DNA of 64,000 bases from Paracoccus yibinensis. GTDB lineage: Bacteria > Pseudomonadota > Alphaproteobacteria > Rhodobacterales > Rhodobacteraceae. Below the pieces are notes generated by a model. It saw only the letters and a program-made list of their open reading frames with translations. It was not told the DNA's origin and did no database searches. The DNA lies in contig NZ_JAVCWH010000007.1 in the NCBI RefSeq assembly GCF_030846195.1, positions 62,001 through 126,000 of the forward strand. The letters run 5' to 3'. The position numbers and the translations under genes are program-made. Shown piece after piece: positions 53,353 to 64,000 of this stretch; within the stretch, counting starts at the first letter, position 1, and the number at the start of each line of letters is the position of its first letter.

Positions 53353-53877
53353 ATGACCAATACCACGCTGCGCGGCATGACCGCCGCCCTTGTCCTGATG
53401 GCCGGACTGGGGACCGCCGCGGCGCAGGAATCCACCAATGTCGTCGCGACCGAGGGCGACTGGACTGTCTTCGCGGCGGAAAACCCCAAGGAGTGCTGGG
53501 CCGTGTCCCCGCCCAAGGCGACGCAGAACACCGATGCGAACGGCGCCCCGCGCGAGGTGACGCGCGGGGATATCCGTTTGTATGTGGCCTATCGCCCTGG
53601 CCAGAACGGCGAGGTCAGCTTCACCGGCGGCTATCCCTTCGCCCCCGACAGCACGGTTGAGGTCGATATCGGCGGCACCAAGTTCAACCTGTTCACCGAA
53701 GGCGAAAGCGCCTGGACCGGCAGCGCGGCCGAGGACGAGAAGCTGATCGGCGCCCTGCGCGGCGGGTCGAACGCGGTCATCACCGGGCGGTCGTCGCGCG
53801 GGACGGTGACAAAGGACACCTTCAGCCTGGCAGGGATCACGGCGGCGACCAACACGGCGCGGTCGCGCTGCGAGTAA
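53353..53877 (+). CDS. IalB-family secreted protein
   Basis: This protein of 174 residues is related to invasion-associated locus B, widespread in alphaproteobacteria and of unknown biochemical role. The signal peptide is MTNTTLRGMTAALVLMAGLGTAAA. The mature part starts with EGDWTVFAAENPKECWAVS and includes RLYVAYRPGQNGEVSFTGGY and a C-terminal RSRCE Cys that may pair with the first. GGCAGGAGG is the ribosome binding site. It is monocistronic and followed by repeat A and a hairpin terminator. Confidence 0.88.
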   Translation: MTNTTLRGMTAALVLMAGLGTAAAQESTNVVATEGDWTVFAAENPKECWAVSPPKATQNTDANGAPREVTRGDIRLYVAYRPGQNGEVSFTGGYPFAPDSTVEVDIGGTKFNLFTEGESAWTGSAAEDEKLIGALRGGSNAVITGRSSRGTVTKDTFSLAGITAATNTARSRCE

Positions 53878-53886
53878 GGGTTAAGC

Positions 53887-53939
53887 GGGGGACTTCACGT
53901 CCCCCGAACCCCCTGTGGGATATTTGGACCAAGGCAAAG
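53887..53939 (+). repeat. Dispersed gene-end repeat A, copy 4
   Basis: The hairpin GGGGGAC/GTCCCCC (53887-53893, 53899-53905) is followed by GAACCCCCTGTGGGATATTT and GGACCAAGGCAAAG. It sits 10 bp after the IalB-family stop. The core matches the minus-strand copies at 11462 and 51363 almost base for base. Confidence 0.75.
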
Positions 53940-53940
53940 A

Positions 53941-53970
53941 CGAGGCCGGTTGATTTTCGGCCTCGTTTCG
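53941..53970 (+). terminator. Rho-independent terminator after the IalB-family gene
   Basis: The stem CGAGGCCG (53941-53948) pairs with CGGCCTCG (53958-53965), with a 9-base loop. The T-tract TTTCGCTT is short and interrupted, so termination may be moderate. It starts immediately after repeat A. Confidence 0.6.
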
Positions 53971-54006
53971 CTTATCTGCGGGTCTTCGCACAACATCGGT
54001 AGACCT

Positions 54007-55176
54007 ATGAACGCGCCCATCACGCAGGATGTCCTGACCCTTCCCCGCAAGCTGCCGGACAGCGGGCGGGTGAACATCATCGGGCTGACGCGCGATCAGC
54101 TGCGCGAGGCACTGATAGACGCGGGCACGCCGGAAAAGCAGGCCAGGATGCGTGTGGGCCAGGTCTGGCAATGGGTCTATCACTGGGGCGTGCGCGACTT
54201 CGCGCAGATGTCAAACCTGGCGAAGGACTATCGCGCCCTTCTGGCCGAGAAGTTCGAGATCGTGCTGCCCGAGATCGTCACCCGCCAGATCAGCAGCGAC
54301 GGCACCCGCAAATACCTGGTCCGCATCGCCGGGGGCCATGAGGTCGAGACGGTCTATATCCCCGAGGAAGGGCGCGGCACGCTTTGCGTCTCCAGCCAGG
54401 TCGGCTGCACGCTGACCTGTTCCTTCTGCCACACGGGCACGCAGAAGCTGGTGCGCAACCTGACCGCGGGCGAGATCGTCGGCCAGCTGATGCTGGCGCG
54501 CGACGACTTGGGCGAATGGCCGATCCCCGGCGCCCCGAAGGATGAAACCCGCCTGGTCAGCAACATCGTACTAATGGGCATGGGCGAGCCCTTGTACAAC
54601 TTCGACGCCGTGCGCGACGCCATGAAGGTGGTGATGGACAACGAGGGCCTGTCGCTGTCGCGCCGCCGCATCACGCTCTCCACCAGCGGCGTGGTCCCCG
54701 AGATCGCCCGCACCGCCGAGGAGATCGGCTGCCAGCTGGCGGTCAGCTTCCACGCCACCACCGACGAGGTCCGCAACGTCCTGGTGCCGATCAACAAGCG
54801 CTGGAACATCGCTACCCTGCTTGAGGCGCTGCGCGAGTATCCGCGGCTGTCGAATAGCGAGCGGATCACCTTCGAATATGTGATGCTGGCGGGCGTGAAC
54901 GACAGCGACGAGGACGCGCATCGGCTGGTCGAGCTGATCCGCGGCATCCCCGCCAAGATCAACCTGATCCCCTTCAACGAATGGCCCGGCGCGCCCTACA
55001 AGCGGTCCAGCAACAACCGCATCCATGCCTTTGCCGACATCATCTACAAGGCGGGCTATGCCAGCCCGATCCGCACCCCGCGCGGCGAGGACATCATGGC
55101 CGCCTGCGGGCAGTTGAAGTCGGCGACGGAACGGGGCCGGAAGTCGCGGGCGGAGATTGCGGCGGAGGTAGGGTGA
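54007..55176 (+). CDS. rlmN: 23S rRNA (A2503-C2)/tRNA methyltransferase RlmN
   Basis: This radical-SAM enzyme methylates C2 of adenosine 2503 in 23S rRNA and A37 of some tRNAs. The 389-residue protein has the cluster motif [20 protein letters not shown] and [16 protein letters not shown]. The second methyl-carrying Cys lies near the end in [11 protein letters not shown]. The start is [15 protein letters not shown]; an ATG 19 codons upstream lies in the terminator region. Confidence 0.96.
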   Translation: MNAPITQDVLTLPRKLPDSGRVNIIGLTRDQLREALIDAGTPEKQARMRVGQVWQWVYHWGVRDFAQMSNLAKDYRALLAEKFEIVLPEIVTRQISSDGTRKYLVRIAGGHEVETVYIPEEGRGTLCVSSQVGCTLTCSFCHTGTQKLVRNLTAGEIVGQLMLARDDLGEWPIPGAPKDETRLVSNIVLMGMGEPLYNFDAVRDAMKVVMDNEGLSLSRRRITLSTSGVVPEIARTAEEIGCQLAVSFHATTDEVRNVLVPINKRWNIATLLEALREYPRLSNSERITFEYVMLAGVNDSDEDAHRLVELIRGIPAKINLIPFNEWPGAPYKRSSNNRIHAFADIIYKAGYASPIRTPRGEDIMAACGQLKSATERGRKSRAEIAAEVG

Positions 55177-55283
55177 AGCCTTTGTTACGGCTTGCGATAA
55201 GCGGCTAGCCTTGGGCGGCTTAAGTGTCGTCATGTCCACTTTGCGGGACGGAGCAGACGGTCACCCCACCTGCCTCACTTGGA

Positions 55284-55745
55284 CTAATCAGAGGGTGCTT
55301 CATCATCCAGAGGCGTGAAGGTGCATTGTCCCTCTGCACTCTCCGCCGTCACACCTCCGTAGAAAACATGGTGCTGTGTCAAGGCGAACTCGCCGGTCGA
55401 GCGGAACGTCAGCATCGAATTGTAGCAGCAATCAACACCTCTGTTTTGTCCTTCCGCAGCCATTCCGGTAGTTTCAGGCCCAAACCAGAAGCTCACAAAA
55501 GCTTCTGCATCGTTGTTGAGTTGCCGCAAGAATTTCTTGCCGTCGTGAATCCAGTTCATTTCAGCAACGGCAGCTCGGCGGTCCCACATCAGCGTGAGTG
55601 GCTCTGCGCCAAAATTTTCATCAGGGGGCATCCTGGTCTCTGGCACACAAACTGCGTGCCACCTGGCAGCCCGCGTGAAATCCACCTGATTAGCTGCCGC
55701 AGGAATAGCGCAAAGCAATAATATCGCTGCTAGTGCCGTCCTCAT
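55284..55745 (-). CDS. Hypothetical secreted protein (low GC)
   Basis: This 153-residue product has a clear signal peptide (MRTALAAILLLCAIPAAANQ). The mature part has cysteines in AVCVPETRMP, GVDCCYNSM and GQCTFTPL, suggesting disulfides. Base composition is clearly lower in GC than in rlmN and the LOG gene on either side. The start has GGAG upstream; two earlier in-frame ATGs exist. I do not recognise a family. It may be an acquired gene. Confidence 0.65.
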   Translation of the reverse strand: MRTALAAILLLCAIPAAANQVDFTRAARWHAVCVPETRMPPDENFGAEPLTLMWDRRAAVAEMNWIHDGKKFLRQLNNDAEAFVSFWFGPETTGMAAEGQNRGVDCCYNSMLTFRSTGEFALTQHHVFYGGVTAESAEGQCTFTPLDDEAPSD

Positions 55746-55811
55746 TGACCACTCCATACCCATGTCAGCTTACAAGGCCTATGACCGGCAGCAAAGGAAT
55801 CAAAGCGCCTC

Positions 55812-56645
55812 TTACATCTTCCCCCACCCATCAATAACCCCCACCGCCTCCTCCGCGGTCTCGACATAATGGATCAGCCCCAGATCCTCCTCCGAGATCG
55901 TCCCGGCCTCGGCCAGTCCCTTCCAGTTGATGATCCCCTCCCAGAACTCGCGCCCGAACATCAGGAAGGGCACACGGGCCATGCGGCCGGTCTGGATCAG
56001 GGTCAGGGCCTCGAAGGTCTCGTCCAGGGTGCCGAAGCCGCCGGGGAAGATGGTGATCGCCCGCGCGCGCATCAGGAAATGCATCTTGCGGATCGCGAAA
56101 TAATGGAAGTTGAAGCACAGTTCGGGCGTCACATAGACATTGGGCGCCTGCTCGTGCGGCAGCACGATGCCCAGGCCGATGGACTTGCCGCCGACCTCGT
56201 GCGCGCCCAGGTTGCCCGCCTCCATGACGCCCGGCCCGCCGCCGGTGGTGATGACGAATTCGCGCCCGCCGGTTTCCAGGCTGCGGCGGGTCATTTTCTG
56301 GGCGAACAGCCGCGCCTGTTCGTAATAGGCCGACAGCTTTGCCAGCGTCGGCGTGCGCGCAAGGCCCGCGTTTTCGGGCGACGGAATGCGCGCCCCGCCG
56401 AACATCACCACGGTCGATTCCACCCCGGCCTCGTCCAGCAGCATCTGCGGCTTCAGCAGTTCCAGTTGCAGGCGGACGGGGCGCAGTTCTTCCCGCAACA
56501 GAAAGTCGCGGTCGGTGAAGGCCAGTTGATAGGCGGGCGAGCGCGTCTGCGGGGTATCCGGGATATGCCGGGCGCGGGCCGCATCCTCGTCGCTGTGGGG
56601 AAAGGGATAGGCGCGGTCCTCAGTGGTCTTGGCGGCGTCGTTCAT
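55812..56645 (-). CDS. LOG-family protein (possible cytokinin-type phosphoribohydrolase)
   Basis: This 277-residue protein of the LOG/lysine-decarboxylase-like family has FVITTGGGPGVMEAGNLGAH and the signature IFPGGFGTLDETFEALTLIQ. Such enzymes cleave ribose-5-phosphate from nucleotides (cytokinin activation in plants, AMP nucleosidase-like in bacteria). It has a longer N-terminal region than the 180-190-residue LOGs. The start MNDAAKTTEDRAY lies 87 bp from the divergent dapD. The frame open farther upstream is antisense to dapD. Confidence 0.9.
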   Translation of the reverse strand: MNDAAKTTEDRAYPFPHSDEDAARARHIPDTPQTRSPAYQLAFTDRDFLLREELRPVRLQLELLKPQMLLDEAGVESTVVMFGGARIPSPENAGLARTPTLAKLSAYYEQARLFAQKMTRRSLETGGREFVITTGGGPGVMEAGNLGAHEVGGKSIGLGIVLPHEQAPNVYVTPELCFNFHYFAIRKMHFLMRARAITIFPGGFGTLDETFEALTLIQTGRMARVPFLMFGREFWEGIINWKGLAEAGTISEEDLGLIHYVETAEEAVGVIDGWGKM

Positions 56646-56657
56646 CGGATCCTCGGA

Positions 56658-56686
56658 TTGCACGGGGCTTGCCCCAGGCTTATAGC
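56658..56686 (+). promoter_or_regulatory. Predicted dapD promoter
   Basis: TTGCAC (56658-56663) and TATAGC (56681-56686) are spaced by 17 bp. The spacer contains a small GGGGC/GCCCC hairpin. The predicted start is about 40 bp upstream of the dapD ATG. Confidence 0.5.
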
Positions 56687-56732
56687 CCGGCGGTGACAGT
56701 TTCCACCCGCCGCAGCGACCCAGGAGAGGCCC

Positions 56733-57554
56733 ATGACCCAAGCACTTGAGACCGCCATCGAAGCCGCGTGGGAAGCCCGCGCCGATATCGATGCGCGCAC
56801 CACCGGCTTCGTGCGCGAGGCGGTGGACGAGGTTCTGGCCCAGCTGGACAGCGGCGCCCTGCGCGTGGCCGAAAGGCGCGGCAACGACTGGCACGTGAAC
56901 CAGTGGGCGAAAAAGGCCGTGCTGCTGTCCTTCCGCCTGAACGACATGAAGGAGATGTCGGGCGGCCCGCAGGGGTCGAACTGGTGGGACAAGGTGCCCT
57001 CGAAGTTCGAAGGTTGGGCCGAGGCCGACTGGCGCGATGCGGGCTTTCGCGCCGTGCCCGGCGCCATCGTGCGGCGGTCGGCCTTTATCGGCAAGGGCGC
57101 GGTGCTGATGCCTTCTTTCGTGAACCTGGGCGCCCATGTGGGCGAGGGCACGATGGTCGATACCTGGGCCACGGTGGGTTCCTGCGCACAGATCGGGAAA
57201 AACGTCCACCTGTCGGGCGGGGTGGGCATCGGCGGCGTGCTGGAACCGCTGCAGGCAGGCCCGACGATCATCGAAGATGACTGCTTCATCGGCGCCCGCT
57301 CCGAGGTGGTCGAGGGCTGCATTGTCCGTGAAGGCTCGGTCCTGGGGATGGGCGTCTTCATCGGCCAGTCCACCAAGATCGTGGACCGCGAGACAGGGCA
57401 GGTCATGTATGGCGAGGTTCCGGCCGGGTCCGTTGTGGTCGCAGGGTCGATGCCGTCGAAGAACGGCGTGAACCTTTATTGCGCGGTGATCGTCAAGCGG
57501 GTGGATGCGAAGACGCGCTCCAAGACATCGATCAACGAACTGCTGCGCGACTAG
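56733..57554 (+). CDS. dapD: 2,3,4,5-tetrahydropyridine-2,6-dicarboxylate N-succinyltransferase
   Basis: This succinyl-CoA-dependent enzyme belongs to the succinylase branch of lysine and diaminopimelate synthesis. The 273-residue protein has a helical N-terminus followed by left-handed beta-helix hexapeptide repeats ([40 protein letters not shown]). The expected segment [12 protein letters not shown] is present. The ribosome binding site is CAGGAGAGG. It precedes a DUF188 gene by 11 bp. Confidence 0.97.
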   Translation: MTQALETAIEAAWEARADIDARTTGFVREAVDEVLAQLDSGALRVAERRGNDWHVNQWAKKAVLLSFRLNDMKEMSGGPQGSNWWDKVPSKFEGWAEADWRDAGFRAVPGAIVRRSAFIGKGAVLMPSFVNLGAHVGEGTMVDTWATVGSCAQIGKNVHLSGGVGIGGVLEPLQAGPTIIEDDCFIGARSEVVEGCIVREGSVLGMGVFIGQSTKIVDRETGQVMYGEVPAGSVVVAGSMPSKNGVNLYCAVIVKRVDAKTRSKTSINELLRD

Positions 57555-57565
57555 GGCAAGATCGG

Positions 57566-58018
57566 GTGGCCACGCTTTACATCGACGCCGACGCCTGCCC
57601 AGTCAAGGCCGAGGCAGAACGTGTCGCGACGCGCCTGAAGGTGCCGATGGTGCTGGTCTGCAATGGCGGGCTGCGGCCTCCGGCCAATCCGCTGGTCAGC
57701 CTGCGGATCGTGGCCGAGGGACCGGACGAGGCCGACAAGTGGATCGCCGACCAGTGCGGGCCGGGTGACGTGGTCGTCACCGCCGACCTGCCGCTGGCCG
57801 ACCGCTGCCTCAAGGCAGGGGCGCGGGTGATCACCCATGACGGCGAGGTGCTGAGCATCGCCAATATCGGCCCGCGGCTGGCGACGCGCGACCTGATGGC
57901 GGATCTGCGCGCGTCCAACCCCTTCATGCAAGGCGGTGGCGCCGCATTTTCCAAGGCGGACAAGTCGCGATTCCTGCAAGTCCTTGACCGGGAACTGGGC
58001 GCCGCGCTGCGCGGCTGA
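57566..58018 (+). CDS. DUF188/UPF0178 (YaiI-like) protein
   Basis: This 150-residue PIN-like protein is of the YaiI/YqxD family. It starts with GTG 57566 and [20 protein letters not shown], the family signature. [20 protein letters not shown] and [15 protein letters not shown] also fit. The fold resembles NYN/PIN nucleases and has conserved Asp residues, but no activity is established. It is co-transcribed with dapD. Confidence 0.9.
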   Translation: MATLYIDADACPVKAEAERVATRLKVPMVLVCNGGLRPPANPLVSLRIVAEGPDEADKWIADQCGPGDVVVTADLPLADRCLKAGARVITHDGEVLSIANIGPRLATRDLMADLRASNPFMQGGGAAFSKADKSRFLQVLDRELGAALRG

Positions 58019-58086
58019 TCACCGGTTCCGCCGAACCCTCTGCGGCCGGGATGCGTTGGCCCCGAAGCATGCAGGAAGGCGGAACG

Positions 58087-58665
58087 GTGCAGGACAAGGA
58101 AACGATACAGCCCTTGCTGGACGCGGCGGGCAATGCCTCGGACGACAGGAAGACCTCGGTCGGGCAGATCGTGGAATCGCTGGGCGAAAACTCCCTGACG
58201 CCGAACCTGATCTTCGTGGCGCTTGCGGTCGTGTCGCCCTTGTCAGGGGTTCCCCTGTTCTCCTCCATCTGCGGTATCACCATCGCGCTGATTTCGGCAC
58301 AGATGCTGGTCGGGCGCAATCATATCTGGCTGCCTGGTTTCGTGATGTCGCGCCAGATCGACAGCGACAAGCTGGACCGCGCCCTGAAAGCGCTGCGTCG
58401 CCCGGCCCGCTGGCTGGATCGCATCACCAGGCCTCGACTGACATTCCTTGTTCGCGGTCCGGTACGCAAGCTGACCCAGGCTCTGTGCATGATCTGCGGC
58501 CTTGCGATGCCGCTTCTGGAAATCGTGCCCTTCACCTCATCGATTCTGGGGACCGTGGTCAGCCTGCTGGCCTTTGGCATGCTGGCGCGTGACGGACTGT
58601 TTACGTTGCTGGGACTGGCCTTTCTGCTGGCATTGGGCGGCGGGGTTCTCTGGTTCCTGCAATAA
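58087..58665 (+). CDS. ExoD-family membrane protein
   Basis: ExoD proteins affect exopolysaccharide production and alkaline tolerance in rhizobia. The GTG at 58087 has an AGGAAGG ribosome binding site, giving 192 residues; an ATG at 58069 or 58051 is possible. Segments [40 protein letters not shown] strands and [20 protein letters not shown] define the family, with four to five helices. The real mechanism is unknown. Confidence 0.85.
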   Translation: MQDKETIQPLLDAAGNASDDRKTSVGQIVESLGENSLTPNLIFVALAVVSPLSGVPLFSSICGITIALISAQMLVGRNHIWLPGFVMSRQIDSDKLDRALKALRRPARWLDRITRPRLTFLVRGPVRKLTQALCMICGLAMPLLEIVPFTSSILGTVVSLLAFGMLARDGLFTLLGLAFLLALGGGVLWFLQ

Positions 58666-58690
58666 GCGGGCGAAAGCCCCCTGTCTCACC

Positions 58691-58718
58691 TTGCGATCCG
58701 ACCGCGCATGGCTATAAC
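58691..58718 (+). promoter_or_regulatory. Predicted carB promoter
   Basis: TTGCGA (58691-58696) and TATAAC (58713-58718) are separated by 16 bp and lie 40 bp upstream of the carB ATG. The ribosome binding site is AGGGAA. No pyrimidine-type attenuator is evident. Confidence 0.5.
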
Positions 58719-58757
58719 CCCGGACGATTTGTCAGCCGCCAGCGCCAGGGAACCACC

Positions 58758-62096
<3,339 letters not shown>

Positions 62097-62109
62097 AAAG
62101 GGTTAACCG

Positions 62110-63903
62110 ATGGCAGGAGTGCAGCAGGAACTTGTAGTTCGTGGAGAGCAGATTGAACGGGTCTTCATTAACTACAATGACCGGAAATACATCGTAAATC
62201 GCAGGTACCAGAGAAAGCTGATTTGGACGATTGAGGAAAAGCAGAGCTTCATCGACTCAATCCTTCGCGGCTATCCGGTCCCGATTGTTCTTTTGGCCGA
62301 ACCAGCCGAGAGGCGAGACGGTGCCTATGAGATCATCGATGGGATGCAGAGAATGAATGCTATTACTTCATTCATTGCGAACGATTTTCCAGTCGAGGGC
62401 GAGTACTTCGATCTTAACACGTTTGCAACTGCTAAAGCCCTAATGGATGAGGGTCTCCTGCAGCAGCATACACCTGTGATGGACCGTGCTAAGTGTCTTG
62501 CTATTTCAGCCTATCCTCTACCGCTCTCAATATATGAATTTGCTGATGGTGAGTCGGTCGACGAGGTCTTTCGTCGAATAAATTCAGGCGGACGTCAACT
62601 ATCACGACAAGAACTAAGGTCTGCAGGCGCAACTAATCAATTTGCAACAACTGTTCGTCTGATTTCATCTAAGGTTAGGGGAGACTCCTCTAGCACTGAT
62701 ACTTTGCTTCTCAATGATATGAAAAAGATTAGTATAACGAACAGAGAACTGGATTACGGAATAAATGTAGAAGACGTTTTCTGGGTGAAGCAAGGCATCT
62801 TGAGCAGAGATAATCTGAGACAGAGCCGAGATGAAGAAATGGTCGCTGATTTGGTGGCCTATATGGTTTCAGACGCAGCTATTCCTTCTAGAAGTGAACT
62901 GATAGACGCTTATTTTGCGGACCCTCGCGAATTGGAAGGATCAAATCTAGAAAGGTCACAGGCAATTGATCAAGCAGTTCGCCGCCGTACTGCCGAGCTA
63001 GTAGAGTACGATTTTCTGAGGGTTCATGACGCAATCACGCTCCTACTAGCGCGTGCGGATGTGCCATTTGTAAATCTCATTTTCCCGGATGGGCATGGTG
63101 GGAATCCAGTTCCCCGCTATTATCAGGCCGTTTTCCTAGCCTTCCACCACCTCATTGTACGTAACGCTCAAGTGGTTGCGAACGTAGCCGCCATAATTGA
63201 TCGGCTGCGGAATAGTGGACGTAACATCACGATTCAAGAAGGTGGTCGCTGGGGCGCTGACAGTCGTCAAGCGGCTGTGGACTCGGTGGTTGGTTGGATC
63301 CAAGGTGCCTTTGAAAACGATCGAAACCCCGATCCCGCCAAGGTCCACTGGGTAAGCCGCCTTCAGAACCTCCTCATCAACTCTACTACAGAGCAGCCTG
63401 CTTATGATTTGAAACAGGGGTTCTTTTCGCTCAGTGACAACCCCGCTTTCGACGAACTCTCGTTCGAGAAAATACTGGTAACCTGCAGCGCAATTGCAAA
63501 CATTCGACCAGGACATCGGGGATATGTTATCGTAGGCGTTGCTGAGACTGCAGCAACTGCAGCGCGTGTTCACGAGCTATTTGGCGTATCACCATCGTCC
63601 TATGAAGGCTTTTATATCACTGGGGTGGAGCATGAAGCTCAGGCTCTTGGAAAAAATTTGGACCAACTTTTCCAAGATCTAGCTAATCGCATTGAGCGGT
63701 CGGAACTCAGCGAGCCATTGAAGTCCTACATGACAAGTCACCTAAAAATGGTGCGATACTACGATAAACATGTTGTTGTCCTAGAAGTTGAAGGACAGGC
63801 CGAGCCCTCTCTGTTTGATGGTAAGTTCTTTGAGCGGCGGGGCGCACAAGTTTTTGAAGTTCCCGCCGCATCTCTATCTGGCCTTTTCGCTCGCTTTCGC
63901 TAG
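62110..63903 (+). CDS. DUF262-AlbA_2 fusion protein, probable defence gene
   Basis: The 597-residue protein has an N-terminal DUF262 (GmrSD/SspE-like, ParB/Srx-fold) domain. It shows RRYQRKLIWTIEEKQSFIDS (31-50), IIDGMQRMNAITSF (75-88, the DGQQR motif with Met for Gln) and VFRRINSGGRQLSRQELR (153-170). Residues about 425-560 look like the Schlafen AlbA_2 domain: AYDLKQGFF and CSAIANIRPGHRGYVIVGVAE. DUF262 proteins are nucleotide-dependent nucleases of phage defence, and AlbA_2 binds nucleic acid. Base and codon use (many AT-ending codons) differ sharply from carB 13 bp upstream, which indicates horizontal transfer. Ribosome binding site AAAGGG. The target is unknown. Confidence 0.75.
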   Translation: MAGVQQELVVRGEQIERVFINYNDRKYIVNRRYQRKLIWTIEEKQSFIDSILRGYPVPIVLLAEPAERRDGAYEIIDGMQRMNAITSFIANDFPVEGEYFDLNTFATAKALMDEGLLQQHTPVMDRAKCLAISAYPLPLSIYEFADGESVDEVFRRINSGGRQLSRQELRSAGATNQFATTVRLISSKVRGDSSSTDTLLLNDMKKISITNRELDYGINVEDVFWVKQGILSRDNLRQSRDEEMVADLVAYMVSDAAIPSRSELIDAYFADPRELEGSNLERSQAIDQAVRRRTAELVEYDFLRVHDAITLLLARADVPFVNLIFPDGHGGNPVPRYYQAVFLAFHHLIVRNAQVVANVAAIIDRLRNSGRNITIQEGGRWGADSRQAAVDSVVGWIQGAFENDRNPDPAKVHWVSRLQNLLINSTTEQPAYDLKQGFFSLSDNPAFDELSFEKILVTCSAIANIRPGHRGYVIVGVAETAATAARVHELFGVSPSSYEGFYITGVEHEAQALGKNLDQLFQDLANRIERSELSEPLKSYMTSHLKMVRYYDKHVVVLEVEGQAEPSLFDGKFFERRGAQVFEVPAASLSGLFARFR

Positions 63904-64000
63904 TGGTAAGTTTAGTGGGGAGCACATCCCTCACATCCCGTTCCGCCATTATCTTTTCCAAAAGCGCCCTCTTCCCCTTCTCGCTGATCCAAGGCACCCC
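63904..64000. other. Unassigned window end
   Basis: These 97 bases after the DUF262-AlbA_2 stop are still below local GC. A minus-strand frame enters from beyond the window edge (PWISEKGKRALLEKIMAERD) and may be the end of a neighbouring gene. It continues antisense into the DUF262 gene, and I cannot assign it. Confidence 0.3.

Noticed and set aside
63707..63997. 96-codon minus-strand open frame at the window end
   Set aside because: Most of it is antisense to the DUF262-AlbA_2 gene. The first residues might belong to a gene beyond the edge, but this cannot be decided here.

Overview
The window is 64 kb of a high-GC alphaproteobacterial chromosome. Gene content and signals point to a Rhodobacterales member, most likely Paracoccus or a close relative. 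The pointers are a BioR-type GntR regulator with TTATCTATAA boxes on bioR and bioY, an LpcC-like lipopolysaccharide core glycosyltransferase, IalB-family and DUF1284 proteins, and a gene-end repeat (GGATATTTG followed by an AAGRARAAG-like tail) that I associate with this order. No rRNA, CRISPR array, integrase or transposase was seen. One tRNA-Pro(CGG) is present.

Layout. (1) 53-11271: a complete glycogen operon on the minus strand (glgB-glgC-glgA-glgX-glgP), with ATGA/GTGA overlaps between the first four genes, and a divergent GH13 alpha-glucosidase. (2) 11520-18356: a probable quinone/electrophile detoxification island. It holds a LysR regulator, an MhqO-type ring-cleaving dioxygenase, an FMN reductase, a CatE-type dioxygenase, a small acetyltransferase, an MhqO-MhqD-like fusion, pirin and a DUF924 protein. 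The same palindrome, GTTCG-N7-CGAAC, lies in both divergent promoter regions, which suggests one LysR regulon. (3) 18397-20116: bioR, bioY and a DUF1284 gene. (4) 20092-23755: acyl-CoA synthetase, an IsdG-like monooxygenase, a secreted metallo-beta-lactamase-fold protein and an FAH-family hydrolase. (5) 23834-30200: a tripartite RND efflux operon with a divergent TetR regulator. (6) 30298-37201: small regulators (Lrp, Rrf2), RluA-like pseudouridine synthase, LysE exporter, GFA protein, free-methionine-sulfoxide reductase, and a NarL-type two-component pair coupled to DUF2478 and TusA-like genes. (7) 37215-43362: AEC transporter, tRNA-Pro, EamA transporter, leuB, an MFS transporter, and an LPS-core GT4 coupled to a GT29 (sialyltransferase-like) gene. 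(8) 43359-58665: housekeeping and envelope genes, including asd, carbonic anhydrase, a leucyl aminopeptidase coupled to an NlpC/P60 hydrolase, serB, a rhizobial-type asparaginase, rlmN, dapD and exoD. (9) 58758-62096: carB. Directly behind it is a strikingly AT-rich gene (62110-63903) encoding a DUF262-AlbA_2 fusion, the best candidate for an acquired, possibly uncharacterised defence gene.

The most interesting leads are the shared LysR palindrome with the dioxygenase-hydrolase fusion, the DUF262-AlbA_2 gene, the bacterial GT29 homologue carrying L, S and VS sialyl motifs, and two families of dispersed repeats at gene ends. All functional statements come from reading motifs; no database search was run.
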